The notes below the pieces were generated by a model. It was not told where the DNA came from. It worked only from the letters and a program-made list of their open reading frames with translations, and did no database searches. A stretch of DNA of 64,000 bases from Nostoc sp. CENA543. Lineage in GTDB: Bacteria; Cyanobacteriota; Cyanobacteriia; Cyanobacteriales; Nostocaceae. Shown one piece after another: positions 33,144 through 41,950 of this stretch. The position numbers were made by a program, and so were the translations under genes. The DNA lies in NCBI RefSeq assembly GCF_002896875.1, contig NZ_CP023278.1:4720501-4784500 (forward strand), written 5' to 3'. How positions within the stretch are numbered: the stretch's first letter is position 1; every line of letters starts with the position of its first letter.

Positions 33144-34301
33144 TTATGGATTATTATTCCCCATATATTTAGCTTTTAATTCTTCTAGTTCTTTATCAAT
33201 TTCGCTTTGGTTAGTCGATGTATTAGTTGTAGGTTGCGGCTGATTGTTTTGAGGTTTGGATTTACCACCAGGGAGAAATTGCGTTTTCAATTGCTCTAGT
33301 TCTAAGTCAACTTGACTTGGTGTTGGGCTAATATAAGTAGGCGGTAAAGTCGGTGATGTTTGATTAGTCGGTTGAACTGCGATCGCTCCATTGGCAACAG
33401 GTTGATTTAAATCTTGCAAAACTGCGTCTACTGTTTGATAGCGTCTGGCGGGAATGCTTGCTAACATTTTGTTGAGAATGTTAGTTAAACTATTGCTGAT
33501 GGGTGTTTTTAAGTATTGCTGCCACATCCAAGTGTCATTATTTGTATCATAGGAATCAAAAGGCGATCGCCCAGTCAATAAATGAATACAAGTCGCCCCT
33601 AAACTGTAAATATCACTGGCAAAAGTCGCCCGTCCTCTAATTTGTTCTGGGGCAACATATTCAGGGCTACCAATACTAGTTCCAGTTCTATTTAAAGCTG
33701 TGCCAGTTGCAGATTTAGAAGCCCCAAAATCAACTAAGACTAATTTATGATCACTACCGCGTAAAATGATATTTTCGGGTTTAATATCGCGGTGAATTAC
33801 TTGTCTAGCATGGCAAAATTGTAATACATTCAATAAGTCGCTGAGTAATTGCCGAATTTGGGTTTCGTTAAACGCTCCTTTATTTGCCAATTCCTGAGCT
33901 AAATTTGCACCATTAATAAATTCTTGTACTAAATACTGGCGATCGTCTTGGGTAAAGTATGCTAAAAGTTCAGGGATTTGAGGATGTTTACCCAGTTCGT
34001 CTAACTGTACCGCCTCTTGGGTAAATAACTCCACCGCTTTTTGGACTGTGTTTGTCCCTTGGGCTTGGGGGTAAAATTGCTTAATTACACAATGTGGTTT
34101 CGAGGGTTTATCTTCATCTACAGCCAAGAAAGTTCTGCCAAAACCACCTTGTCCGATGGGTTTAATCGCGCGGTAGCGTTCTTTGAGCAGTAATTTAGAA
34201 CCACAACTCAAGCAAAACTTGACATCATCAGAATTTTCCGGCTTGGGACAACGGGGATTAAGACAGTAATTCATTGGCGGGATGGCGTTCACATCGCTCA
34301 A
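33144..34301 (-). CDS. Ser/Thr protein kinase with zinc ribbon
   Basis: 385-residue cytosolic Hanks-type kinase. The N-terminus has a zinc ribbon (C-LNPRC ... FCLSCG). The kinase domain has GQGGFG, VIKQFY, VIHRDIKPENI and VDFGASK, followed by PEYVAPEQ and SDIYSLGAT, so activity is expected. After a Pro/Gln linker there are two similar short blocks (VDLELEQLKTQFLPGG and IDKELEELKAKYMG), which could be docking motifs for a partner. No membrane helix. MSDVN at 34301 and MNYCLN at 34274 are alternative starts. Confidence 0.9.
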   Translation of the reverse strand: MSDVNAIPPMNYCLNPRCPKPENSDDVKFCLSCGSKLLLKERYRAIKPIGQGGFGRTFLAVDEDKPSKPHCVIKQFYPQAQGTNTVQKAVELFTQEAVQLDELGKHPQIPELLAYFTQDDRQYLVQEFINGANLAQELANKGAFNETQIRQLLSDLLNVLQFCHARQVIHRDIKPENIILRGSDHKLVLVDFGASKSATGTALNRTGTSIGSPEYVAPEQIRGRATFASDIYSLGATCIHLLTGRSPFDSYDTNNDTWMWQQYLKTPISNSLTNILNKMLASIPARRYQTVDAVLQDLNQPVANGAIAVQPTNQTSPTLPPTYISPTPSQVDLELEQLKTQFLPGGKSKPQNNQPQPTTNTSTNQSEIDKELEELKAKYMGNNNP

Positions 34302-34375
34302 ACTCTGTCTTTATTTTGCCTTGTGCTAGCCAAGAGTGGTTAAGTTCTTTATCCCAACAAACGCTTTAATCGTTT

Positions 34376-34630
34376 TTAAACCTCATCATCGTTGCGCTTG
34401 CCAACTAAAATGACTTCTACTAAATCTTCTTCAGGAAAAAACCGATACACAATCCGATATTCGCCACTATCAACTCTGTAATAACTTGGATACCCTGACA
34501 ACTGCTTACTATCAGCAGGTAACGGATCAATATTCAAAGCCAAAACTTTTTTTGCAATCTGTGCTGCTATTTTTGGTTGCAAGCCGTTCAAGAAATCGAG
34601 AACAGTTGCTAAACCATCAAGCCTCGCCAT
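34376..34630 (-). CDS. RelE/ParE-family toxin
   Basis: 84-residue protein with the RelE/ParE fold pattern: LQPKIAAQIAKKVLALNIDPLPADSKQLSG, YRVDSGEYRIVYRF and LVEVILVGKRND. Such toxins cut ribosome-bound mRNA or block gyrase. Its gene start overlaps the upstream antitoxin gene by 14 bp. The basic C-terminal KR of RelE is present. Confidence 0.85.
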   Translation of the reverse strand: MARLDGLATVLDFLNGLQPKIAAQIAKKVLALNIDPLPADSKQLSGYPSYYRVDSGEYRIVYRFFPEEDLVEVILVGKRNDDEV

Positions 34631-34985
34631 TAGCTAAACGCTCCAGTGCAGATGTAAAATTCTCCGTCCCAACCATTGCTGATTGGCTCAAAGCTGTTTC
34701 AGCTGCTTGTCCTAAAAGCATATCTTCCAATTTTTTCAGTCGGTTAATTAGTTTTCGGTAATTTTTCGGTGAGATATCTAACCTGTCTGCTGCTTCTGGT
34801 ATCTCATCTACTGAGTTAGGATCATCAGCAAATAATCCCAGTAAATGATCTTGGTTTGGTTCTGTCACTATTAATTGATCAATTGCGTATGCAAACAATT
34901 GTGACAAGTCAAAATGGTGCGAGTTTGCTAAATCGATCGCTTTTTCCAGGGTTTTTTGGTCGAGTTGCAATTCGATTTTTTCCAT
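34617..34985 (-). CDS. Antitoxin of the RelE/ParE pair
   Basis: 122-residue protein that precedes and overlaps the RelE/ParE-like gene, the standard antitoxin position. The N-terminus (MEKIELQLDQKTLEKAIDLANSHHFDLSQLFAYAIDQL) looks like a ribbon-helix-helix; the middle (LDISPKNYRKLINRLKKLEDMLLG) and tail are helical. It is longer than most RHH antitoxins. MEKIELQ at 34985 is preferred over 35000. Family unnamed; identity inferred from context. Confidence 0.7.
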   Translation of the reverse strand: MEKIELQLDQKTLEKAIDLANSHHFDLSQLFAYAIDQLIVTEPNQDHLLGLFADDPNSVDEIPEAADRLDISPKNYRKLINRLKKLEDMLLGQAAETALSQSAMVGTENFTSALERLANGEA

Positions 34986-35181
34986 GCTGCCTAATTTCAA
35001 AACCTCTGTACTAGGGTGATTCTAGCATTTGGGATAGACGGCAAATGGCAGGGCGATAACTTTCAACAAACGCTACTTGAACCGAAAAAACAATCCAAAA
35101 TCCAAAATCCAAAATCCAAAATTCCGATGTCCCCAGTTTGTGTAATAATAAGCCGATCGCTAGAGTAATAAGTTACCAACT

Positions 35182-36213
35182 GTGCAATCAACGGATAATA
35201 TCAATGACCTCGCTGCTGCACTGCAACAGCCTGCGGATCTTACCTTTGAACTGCCTGATCCCGAAGACGAACAGATTCCAGAGTCAGATTTCCAACAGCA
35301 GTTGGATATAGCTTGGCAGGTGTGCGATCGCTTTGATTTGCAAACGGAAATTTGGCGGGGACGCATCTTAAGGGCAATTCGGGATCGAGAAAAAAAAGGT
35401 GGTGATGGACGTGGTACTGGTTTTCTCAACTGGCTTAAGCAACGAGAAATCAGTAAAAGTCAAGCCTACGCCTGGATTCAATTAGCTAATAGTGCTGATA
35501 CTCTCTTGGAAGAAGGCAAGCTAGAACCCAGTGCTGTGAATAATTTCAGCAAACGCGCCTTTGTGGAAACCTCGAAAGCTTCCCCAGAGGTGCAACAGAT
35601 GGTGAGTGAAGCGGCGAGTAAAGGCGATCGCATCACGAGGCGCGAAGTCCGTCAACTCACGGATGAATGGACAGCAATGTCGTCAGAATTATTACCAGAA
35701 CCCGTCAAGGTAAAAGCCGCCGAAAATTCCCTTCCTCCGCGTTACATTGCCCCTCTAGTGAAGGAAATGGAAAAACTGCCCGAACAGCATCAAAAGTTTA
35801 TTCAAAAGGAAATTGCGGCTAATCCTGATGTCGATACTCTCAAGCAGGTAACGACAGAAGCGCGTCAGCTAGCCAAATATCTGAAATCTGCTGCCCAAGT
35901 GCAAGCTTTAACAGATAATGATGTCGATATTGAAACAGCTTTAGAAGAAGCCCAAAGGGTCGGTTGTTTAAGTGTGGCGGCTGATTTAGTTAATCAAGCA
36001 TCCCAAATAGAACAAACCATTGCCAAGTTATACATGACTTGGAAACGGATTACTAATCTCGCAGATAGATTATATGTAGATACTGGAGCAAGTACACCCA
36101 ATTTGCGATCGCTCCTCAGTAGCATTGAACCTTTAGGTAGCGAAGTTATGGAAGTGCAATTAAGTGGTGCAACAGAACATACAGTGAGGTTGCAGATTCA
36201 GGAAACGAATTAG
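35182..36213 (+). CDS. Possible ParB-like DNA-binding protein
   Basis: 343-residue soluble protein of no sure family. An N-terminal acidic stretch (about 1-40) is followed by FLNWLKQREISKSQAYAWIQLANSADTLL (helix-turn-helix-like) and SEAASKGDRITRREVRQLTDEW, a pattern reminiscent of ParB/KorB DNA-binding helices ('s-s-y-i-x-l-A' and 'I-T-R-R-E-V'). The middle (KEMEKLPEQHQKFIQKEIAANPDVDTLKQVTTEARQL) is strongly helical; the C-terminus (about 260-343) is uncharacterised. Start is GTG at 35182. There is no ParA next to it. Confidence 0.7.
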   Translation: MQSTDNINDLAAALQQPADLTFELPDPEDEQIPESDFQQQLDIAWQVCDRFDLQTEIWRGRILRAIRDREKKGGDGRGTGFLNWLKQREISKSQAYAWIQLANSADTLLEEGKLEPSAVNNFSKRAFVETSKASPEVQQMVSEAASKGDRITRREVRQLTDEWTAMSSELLPEPVKVKAAENSLPPRYIAPLVKEMEKLPEQHQKFIQKEIAANPDVDTLKQVTTEARQLAKYLKSAAQVQALTDNDVDIETALEEAQRVGCLSVAADLVNQASQIEQTIAKLYMTWKRITNLADRLYVDTGASTPNLRSLLSSIEPLGSEVMEVQLSGATEHTVRLQIQETN

Positions 36214-36293
36214 GGCATTGGGCATCGGGCATCGGGCATAGCTTCTATTTTCCCACTCCCCCTGCCCCCTGCCCCCTGCACCCCTGCCTTCCT

Positions 36294-36860
36294 TCACTCG
36301 CTGATTAATTTATGAATGTTAAAGCCTGTGAGGATAGCAACAATTAGCCAAGTGATAGCTAAACCGACGACTTCCGCTAGAAACAGGCGGGTTAATTGGT
36401 GTAATAGGATGCCCACAGCCGAACCAACAGGTAAGGCTACAGCCCAACACAAGGAATTCACTATCATCCATTGCCAAGCCCACGGTTTTGGTTTGCGTAT
36501 GGTTAACCATTGAGATAAACCAATAGCAAAGCCGCCAAATGCTCCATGTAATGCCCCAAAATAGAGCCTAACAGATAATGTTTCCGATGCTGGCACACTC
36601 CAACCGAATGCACCCATACCGATGACTGTGAGTATTACCCAGGCTGTAATAGTTAAGATAATCCATCTAATAGTGTAGATATTTTCTCTGAGGATGAGAC
36701 TTTGGGGTATGGCGATCGCAATTCCTCCCATCGCCGCTTGTAATACACCAATCTCAGCCCGTTCACCAATTTCAATCCAACATAAACTCGCCAAAAAACC
36801 GCCAAAAGTCGCAATAGTCCACAGCAAGACAAATTTTAACGGCGTTTTGGCAGAAGTCAT
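36294..36860 (-). CDS. Membrane protein of unknown function
   Basis: 188-residue integral membrane protein with about five hydrophobic segments (LLWTIATFGGFLASLCWI, IGVLQAAMGGIAIAIPQSLIL, WIILTITAWVILTVIGMGAFGW, GALHGAFGGFAIGLSQWL, LCWAVALPVGSAVGILLHQL, VGLAITWLIVAILTGF). Two halves share the 'QAAMGGIAIAIPQSL / HGAFGGFAIGLSQWL' pattern, an internal duplication. No named family. The gene stands alone between repeats. Confidence 0.72.
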   Translation of the reverse strand: MTSAKTPLKFVLLWTIATFGGFLASLCWIEIGERAEIGVLQAAMGGIAIAIPQSLILRENIYTIRWIILTITAWVILTVIGMGAFGWSVPASETLSVRLYFGALHGAFGGFAIGLSQWLTIRKPKPWAWQWMIVNSLCWAVALPVGSAVGILLHQLTRLFLAEVVGLAITWLIVAILTGFNIHKLISE

Positions 36861-36936
36861 TATTAGTCAATAGTTATTAGTCAATAGTCCATAGTGAACA
36901 GTTAATAGCCATTAGTCAATAGCAATTAACCGTTAA

Positions 36937-37057
36937 GGGACTTCCAGAGAATAAACTATCCAATTTATCTACTTCAAAACAACTGTCTCTCCCCTGCTCC
37001 CTGCTCCCTGCCCCCTTGCCATTCAGGTGATTGTATATTTTTTTAATTGGAAGTCCC
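36937..37057. repeat. MITE-like element with GGGACTTCCA ends
   Basis: Terminal repeats gggacttccagagaataaac and ...tttttttaattggaagtccc (10 bp perfect, then similar A/T text). The core contains ctgctccctgctccctgccc tandem units. The ends resemble those of 10256-10390. Confidence 0.6.
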
Positions 37058-37064
37058 GTCTCCC

Positions 37065-38306
37065 CTACTTTCTCCCTATCGTCAAAGGTCTATTCGCCTT
37101 AGCTGCAAACAAATCACGAAAAACTTTGCGGCGTGTTTGGGGTGATTCTGGACTAATGTAACCCCACAGACTTTCCCAGTAGAAAAAAGACATACCAAAA
37201 AATCGGCGATCGCGCACAGCTTCTACCTGTCCTTGCACCTGTGTAATCTTGACTGGATTCCTTAAAGTACCTGTAGAAATCCCAATCGCCACAGGAATTT
37301 TAGTTTGAGCAAATTTTACAGATGGTGCTTCTAATTCAGCCAAAAACCCAGTTTGATCACCACGATAAACTTGTAAAATCAACTCATCTATCAACCCTTT
37401 TTTGACCCAATTTTCCCAATCTTGTAAATAATTTTTATAAGAAAAATTTTGTCCATTAGGAGACAAAGAAATTTTAATATTGGATTTTATCTCCTTCACA
37501 GCTTTATGGATTTCTGCCATAAACCCAGTAATTTTATTAGCACGCCAACTCATCCATTCTGGGTTTAAAGGGTCACTTGGTGGATTTTTCCCTTGATTTT
37601 CTCTTTGATACAGTTCCACGGTAAATGGGTCATAACCAAATTTTACAGGCATTCCAAAATGATCATCAAATTGAATACCGTCTACATCATAATTACTGAC
37701 AACTTCTGTAACTAATGACAAAATAAACTCTCGCACTTCAGGATGTAGTGGATTTAGCCAAGCTAATTTATTCGTCGGCTCATTATTCATTTCTTCCGGT
37801 AGCATTTCACTAATAGTTTTTTCACCCTGTTTTCCCGTTGTTAACCAATCAGGATAACGTTTTGCTAGTTCGGAATCAGCAGGAGTCATCAAACCATATT
37901 CAAACCAGGGAATAACAGTCAAGTTTTTAGATTTTGCTAACTTCAGTAACTTGGCTAAAACATCTTGACCGCCATGTACAGTATTCAGTAAAGGTTCAAC
38001 ATCACTACCAGTAAATAATTTTGCTGCATTACTTTTATAAAAAGTGTAGCCCCGATTCCACACTACAGGATAAATCGTATTAAAATTGAGTGCCGATAAT
38101 TGATTAATAGCACGCTCAATACCCCAAGGTACGAATAGCACACCGCTAGCAACGTTAGTTAGCCAAACTCCGCGAATTTCTGTGGTGGTGGGTAAGCTAT
38201 TTTTTTCTTGATAGTCAGATAATGAAGGATCTGAAAATATTGTTAAGCACAATATAAGTTGTACACAAAGCAAATAAAATAAACAAAGTTTCGCCAACCG
38301 ATTCAT
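37065..38306 (-). CDS. Glycoside-hydrolase-like GHL10 (DUF187) protein
   Basis: 413-residue exported TIM-barrel hydrolase of the GHL10 family. A signal or anchor helix (LCLFYLLCVQLILCLTIF) is at 6-23. Family text: EIRGVWLTNVASGVLFVPWGIERAINQLSALNFNTIYPVVWNRGYTFY, TVIPWFEYGL, WLNPLHPEVREFILSLVTEVVSNYDVDGIQFDDHFGMP and LILQVYRGD. The putative acid residues D and E are in these segments. Substrate is likely a surface or envelope polysaccharide; enzyme activity is not proven for the family at large. Function in the cell envelope is inferred. Confidence 0.88.
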   Translation of the reverse strand: MNRLAKLCLFYLLCVQLILCLTIFSDPSLSDYQEKNSLPTTTEIRGVWLTNVASGVLFVPWGIERAINQLSALNFNTIYPVVWNRGYTFYKSNAAKLFTGSDVEPLLNTVHGGQDVLAKLLKLAKSKNLTVIPWFEYGLMTPADSELAKRYPDWLTTGKQGEKTISEMLPEEMNNEPTNKLAWLNPLHPEVREFILSLVTEVVSNYDVDGIQFDDHFGMPVKFGYDPFTVELYQRENQGKNPPSDPLNPEWMSWRANKITGFMAEIHKAVKEIKSNIKISLSPNGQNFSYKNYLQDWENWVKKGLIDELILQVYRGDQTGFLAELEAPSVKFAQTKIPVAIGISTGTLRNPVKITQVQGQVEAVRDRRFFGMSFFYWESLWGYISPESPQTRRKVFRDLFAAKANRPLTIGRK

Positions 38307-38398
38307 GTGTGGTTTTGACTTCGTTGGGTAGAGATATTTATCAATACGGAATCCATCATAATTTTTCTGGATAATGTAGAAATATCATAATAATCTGC

Positions 38399-38444
38399 CA
38401 AGATATAAAGTGCCAAATAAACATCTATCACTTTATATCTTGGC
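38399..38444. repeat. Inverted repeat upstream of the GHL10 gene
   Basis: ccaagatataaagtg and cactttatatcttgg form a perfect 15-bp dyad with a 16-base loop, about 95 bp upstream of the GHL10 start. It could be a terminator-like stem for glcD-side transcripts or a regulatory dyad. Confidence 0.6.
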
Positions 38445-38543
38445 TTAAATCTCACTATTGAGTAGTTAACAGTGAACAATTATATAGCTCTTAGTAAGGG
38501 CTTTAGCCTTTTATCTTGAATCCCAAAGGACTAAAGTAGTTTG

Positions 38544-38767
38544 GTAGGGTGCGTCAGTATGAATAATTTCTGAGTATAGTTCAGTACGGTTCAGTTAAGT
38601 CTAAAGTCTGGGGTTTGTGAAGTAAGGAAAAGTTCGTAGTAAGGACTTCAGTCCTTAGACGAGGACTAAAGTCCTCTCTACGAGACGCTGCGCGAACACT
38701 ACAAACTATTTTCTTAACTGAACTGTATTGGAGTATAGTTAGTTTATCTGGCACTGAAGCACCCTAC
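38544..38767. mobile_element. Nested MITE: hairpin element split by a 149-bp element
   Basis: The outer element is gtagggtgcgtcagt (38544-38558) and actgaagcaccctac (38753-38767), the same unit as at 10296-10360. It is interrupted at 38582-38730 by an element with 18-bp terminal inverted repeats (cagtacggttcagttaag / cttaactgaactgtattg, two mismatches) and a direct 10-bp duplication gagtatagtt on both sides (38572-38581, 38731-38740). The uninterrupted copy at 10 kb has only one such sequence, tggtatagtt. The inserted element carries a 48-bp palindrome (38635-38682). Confidence 0.85.
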
Positions 38768-38780
38768 ATTTTGCATCTTT

Positions 38781-40253
38781 TCAAAACCTGTCTACACCTG
38801 CAAACTGCTGATTATTCATTTGATTTGCAGCCTCTCCACAAGTGCGCGGTGTCGGAAATATCTTCCCAGGATTTGCTAAACCTTGGGGATTAAAAACTTG
38901 TCTTACCCACTGCATAGTTTCCAAATCAGTATTACTAAACATATCTGGCATATAGCATTTTTTATCAGCACCTATACCATGTTCACCAGAAATACTACCG
39001 CCAACTTTGACACAAAGTTTTAAAATTTCTCCGCCTAATTCCTCAACTTTTTCTAACGCGCCAGGAACAGCATTATCAAACAAAATCAATGGATGTAAAT
39101 TACCATCACCAGCATGAAAGACATTCGCAATTTGATAACCAAATTTTTGGCTTAATGCTTCAATTTCTTGTAAGACATAGGGTAACTGCGTCCGAGGAAT
39201 TACCCCATCCTGCACATAATAATCTGGGCTTAAATGACCCGCCGCCGCAAACGCCGCTTTCCTTCCCTTCCACAGCTTCAATCGTGTTTCTGGGTCACTA
39301 GCCGCAGTCACATTCCGCGCCCCATTCTTTTTACAAATTTCTGCAACCCGCTTTTTATTTTCTGCAACTTCGATTTCTAACCCATCAATTTCAACTAATA
39401 AAATAGCCGTCGCATCACGGGGATAACAATTAGTAGCAACCACATCTTCCACAGCGTTAATACTAATATTATCCATCATCTCCATTCCACCAGGAATTAT
39501 CCCCGCGCTGATAATATCAGAAACAGTTTCCCCCGCAGCTTCGACACTAGTAAAATCTGCCAACAATACACAAATAGATTCTGCACTTTTCAGAATTCTC
39601 AGCGTAATTTCAGTAGCAATTCCCAAAGTACCTTCCGAACCAACAAACACACCCGTTAAATCATAACCAGGAGTTTCAGGAATTTCTCCGCCTAAATCAA
39701 CAATTTCCCCTTCCGGTGTGACGATTTTTAAACCCAAAACATGGTTAGTAGTCACACCATACTTTAAGCAATGCACCCCGCCAGAATTCTCCGCCACATT
39801 CCCCCCAATGGAACAGATAATTTGGCTGGAGGGGTCAGGAGCGTAGTAAAATCCAGCACCACTTACAGTCTGAGTTACCCAACTGTTAATCACTCCTGGC
39901 TGAACCACAATGCGTTGGTTATCTAAATCAACATTCAATATTTGCCGCATCAAAGAAGTAACAATTAAAACTGAGTCATCAGAAGGCAATGCACCGCCAG
40001 ATAAACCAGTCCCTGAACCCCGTGCGATGAAAGGTACAGCATACTGGTTGCATATCTTCACTACCGCCGCCACCTGTTCCGTAGTGCGTGGTAACACCGC
40101 CACAGCCGGACGTTGACGATAGCTAGTTAAGCCATCACACTCATAGGTGATGAGTTCTTCACGACGTTGCACTACGCCATTTGTACCTAAAACAGCCTCG
40201 AATGCTTTGATGATGGGTTTCCAGTTAAGTTGTTGTTTATCTTGGGTAAGCAT
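38781..40253 (-). CDS. glcD: Glycolate oxidase/dehydrogenase subunit GlcD
   Basis: 490-residue FAD-binding oxidase oxidising glycolate to glyoxylate in photorespiration. The PCMH-type FAD domain is marked by ARGSGTGLSGGALPSDDS, IVQPGVINSWVTQ, DPSSQIICSIGGNVAENSGGVHCLKYG and GSEGTLGIATEITL; the C-terminal domain ends with GGSISGEHGIGADKKCYM and NPQGLANPGKIFPTPRTCG. Length is typical of GlcD. No glcE or glcF is adjacent, as usual in cyanobacteria. A D-lactate dehydrogenase role is an alternative within this family. Confidence 0.92.
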   Translation of the reverse strand: MLTQDKQQLNWKPIIKAFEAVLGTNGVVQRREELITYECDGLTSYRQRPAVAVLPRTTEQVAAVVKICNQYAVPFIARGSGTGLSGGALPSDDSVLIVTSLMRQILNVDLDNQRIVVQPGVINSWVTQTVSGAGFYYAPDPSSQIICSIGGNVAENSGGVHCLKYGVTTNHVLGLKIVTPEGEIVDLGGEIPETPGYDLTGVFVGSEGTLGIATEITLRILKSAESICVLLADFTSVEAAGETVSDIISAGIIPGGMEMMDNISINAVEDVVATNCYPRDATAILLVEIDGLEIEVAENKKRVAEICKKNGARNVTAASDPETRLKLWKGRKAAFAAAGHLSPDYYVQDGVIPRTQLPYVLQEIEALSQKFGYQIANVFHAGDGNLHPLILFDNAVPGALEKVEELGGEILKLCVKVGGSISGEHGIGADKKCYMPDMFSNTDLETMQWVRQVFNPQGLANPGKIFPTPRTCGEAANQMNNQQFAGVDRF

Positions 40254-40463
40254 AGATTTTTATTTAACTGCCAAGTGGGTGAGTTTAATTACTATTGTGG
40301 ACAGAATAGCAGTTTAGGGGGATGAAGAGGCGATAACACTCATCGTCAGTAAGTTTTATGGGTGAATAGCAGACTATGACATTGCTGCATTTTTTTATTT
40401 GTTTGTGGTATTGAGGAAGGTAAGAAACACAATATTTAAAAGTTTCAATTGACGCTGATAAAG

Positions 40464-41684
40464 TCAATAAATAACCCTTCCCGTCTTATCTATATAATGC
40501 TCATGTTGAGCAATTCTGACCCATGCCAAACCTTGAGAAAAACTTCCAGCGTCCTCAAAATGAGGAGATATCACTAGTTTTCCTGTTTTATCAATATAGC
40601 CATATTTGTCATTGATTTCGACTATTGCAAGTTCCTCAGAAAAGCCCCAAGCTTCATCAAAATCAGGATATATCGCTAGCTTTCCTCTTTTATCGATATA
40701 TCCCCACTTATCATCGATTTTGACTCGTGCAAGTTCCTCGCAAAAGTCACAAGCATCATCAAACTGAGGTAGAATAACTACCCGCCCCATCTGGTTAATA
40801 TAACCATACTTTCCATTAATCTTGATTCGTTTGAGTGAGGTCGTAAAAGTTAATGAAAGCAAACCTGATTGTTTTAAGGTTTGCAATGCCTCATCTGCAT
40901 CTGCATATCGCTGCCTGAAATTGTATCGCACCATCTTAGTTAAAATGTCTGTGAGCAAGTTGCTCACTTGAGCTTTTTCTCGCCAGACAACTTCTAATGT
41001 TTCAGGATCTATTCTTAGTTCTTGTGGTGAAACTCCAGTTAAAGCTTGAATTGCAGTCATTCCCAGTGCATATACATCACTACATAATCTGGGATGACCA
41101 TGAAACTGCTCACTAGGCATATAACCATGAGTACCAATTGGTACTGTACTACTGATTTTTCCCTGAGCATTAACTTCTAAAGTGCTGATTTCTTTGATGA
41201 TGCCAAAATCAATGAGAACAATTTTATTATCTGAATATCGTCGCATCAAATTTAATGGTTTGATATCTCGATGAATTACATTATTTTGATGAACAAAAGC
41301 CAGCACTTCTAGAATCTCTTGCAAAAGTTGAATTACATCAGCTTCACTCCAAGGTTTTCCCTTTTCTATTTCGTAACCTAGATCATGCCCTTCAATAAAT
41401 TCCTGCACAAGATACAGTTCTCTATTCTCTTCAAAGAAATCATACAGTTCAGGTATTTGGGAATGTTCCTTACCCAATTTAAAGAGTATTGCTGCTTCCT
41501 TTCTGAACCTTTCTTTTGTATCTAAGTCTGGAGTTTGAGGTCTAGTAAGCCGCTTAATAACACATCTATACTTTGGGCTGACGGGTAGATCCTCTGGGTA
41601 TTCAGCTAAATAAGTTTCTCCAAAACCGCCTGATCCTAATTGTTCGATAATTCTATAACGCCGCCGCAGTATGTATCCAATCAT
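40464..41684 (-). CDS. Ser/Thr protein kinase with WG repeats
   Basis: 406-residue cytosolic kinase. The kinase domain (about 9-275) has GSGGFGETY, CVIKRLTRPQ, VIHRDIKPLNLMRR and LIDFGIIKE, then GTHGYMPSEQ and SDVYALGMTAIQALTG. The C-terminal part (about 285-405) holds three or four WG-repeat units (GKYGYINQMGRVVILPQFDDACDF, DKWGYIDKRGKL, DKYGYIDKTGKLVI...), about 35 residues each; the last is degenerate (EHYIDKTGRVIY). WG repeats probably form a protein-binding beta structure. Third Hanks kinase in the window, each with a different C-terminal output domain. Confidence 0.92.
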   Translation of the reverse strand: MIGYILRRRYRIIEQLGSGGFGETYLAEYPEDLPVSPKYRCVIKRLTRPQTPDLDTKERFRKEAAILFKLGKEHSQIPELYDFFEENRELYLVQEFIEGHDLGYEIEKGKPWSEADVIQLLQEILEVLAFVHQNNVIHRDIKPLNLMRRYSDNKIVLIDFGIIKEISTLEVNAQGKISSTVPIGTHGYMPSEQFHGHPRLCSDVYALGMTAIQALTGVSPQELRIDPETLEVVWREKAQVSNLLTDILTKMVRYNFRQRYADADEALQTLKQSGLLSLTFTTSLKRIKINGKYGYINQMGRVVILPQFDDACDFCEELARVKIDDKWGYIDKRGKLAIYPDFDEAWGFSEELAIVEINDKYGYIDKTGKLVISPHFEDAGSFSQGLAWVRIAQHEHYIDKTGRVIY

Positions 41685-41873
41685 TGATGCTGCTCTACAG
41701 ACCTACATATGTAGATTTTGACACAGGCTACACAGTTATTGTAGGTAAATGATTACGTACCGTCTGACTTACAATCAATTAACCTAGAAATAACGCTTTT
41801 ATATAGTAGATAAACTTATGGTAGAACAATTTCTCATTGACTCTGACACTTTATAGATAATAATCACACCATA

Positions 41874-41923
41874 AAATCCCTGACTTTATGTAATTTAAAT
41901 ATTACTCAAGTCAGGGATTTTTT
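41874..41923. terminator. Strong bidirectional terminator hairpin
   Basis: A perfect 13-bp stem (aaatccctgactt at 41874-41886, aagtcagggattt at 41908-41920) with a 21-base loop. T-runs exist on both strands (ttt at 41921-41923; complementary aaaa before the stem on the other). It lies just past the end of the chelatase gene (stop at 41951) and upstream of the WG kinase. Confidence 0.8.
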
Positions 41924-41950
41924 CACGGAGATCGCCTGCTAATATCCGAT

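Larger units (their letters stand above)
38307..38780. other. Repeat-rich intergenic region
   Basis: About 474 bp between the convergent-free ends of the GHL10 and glcD genes. It holds a nested pair of MITEs (38544-38767). The stretch 38307-38543 has a short inverted pair (aagatataaagtg ... cactttatatctt) near 38400-38440 and otherwise nothing I can assign. Confidence 0.6.
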
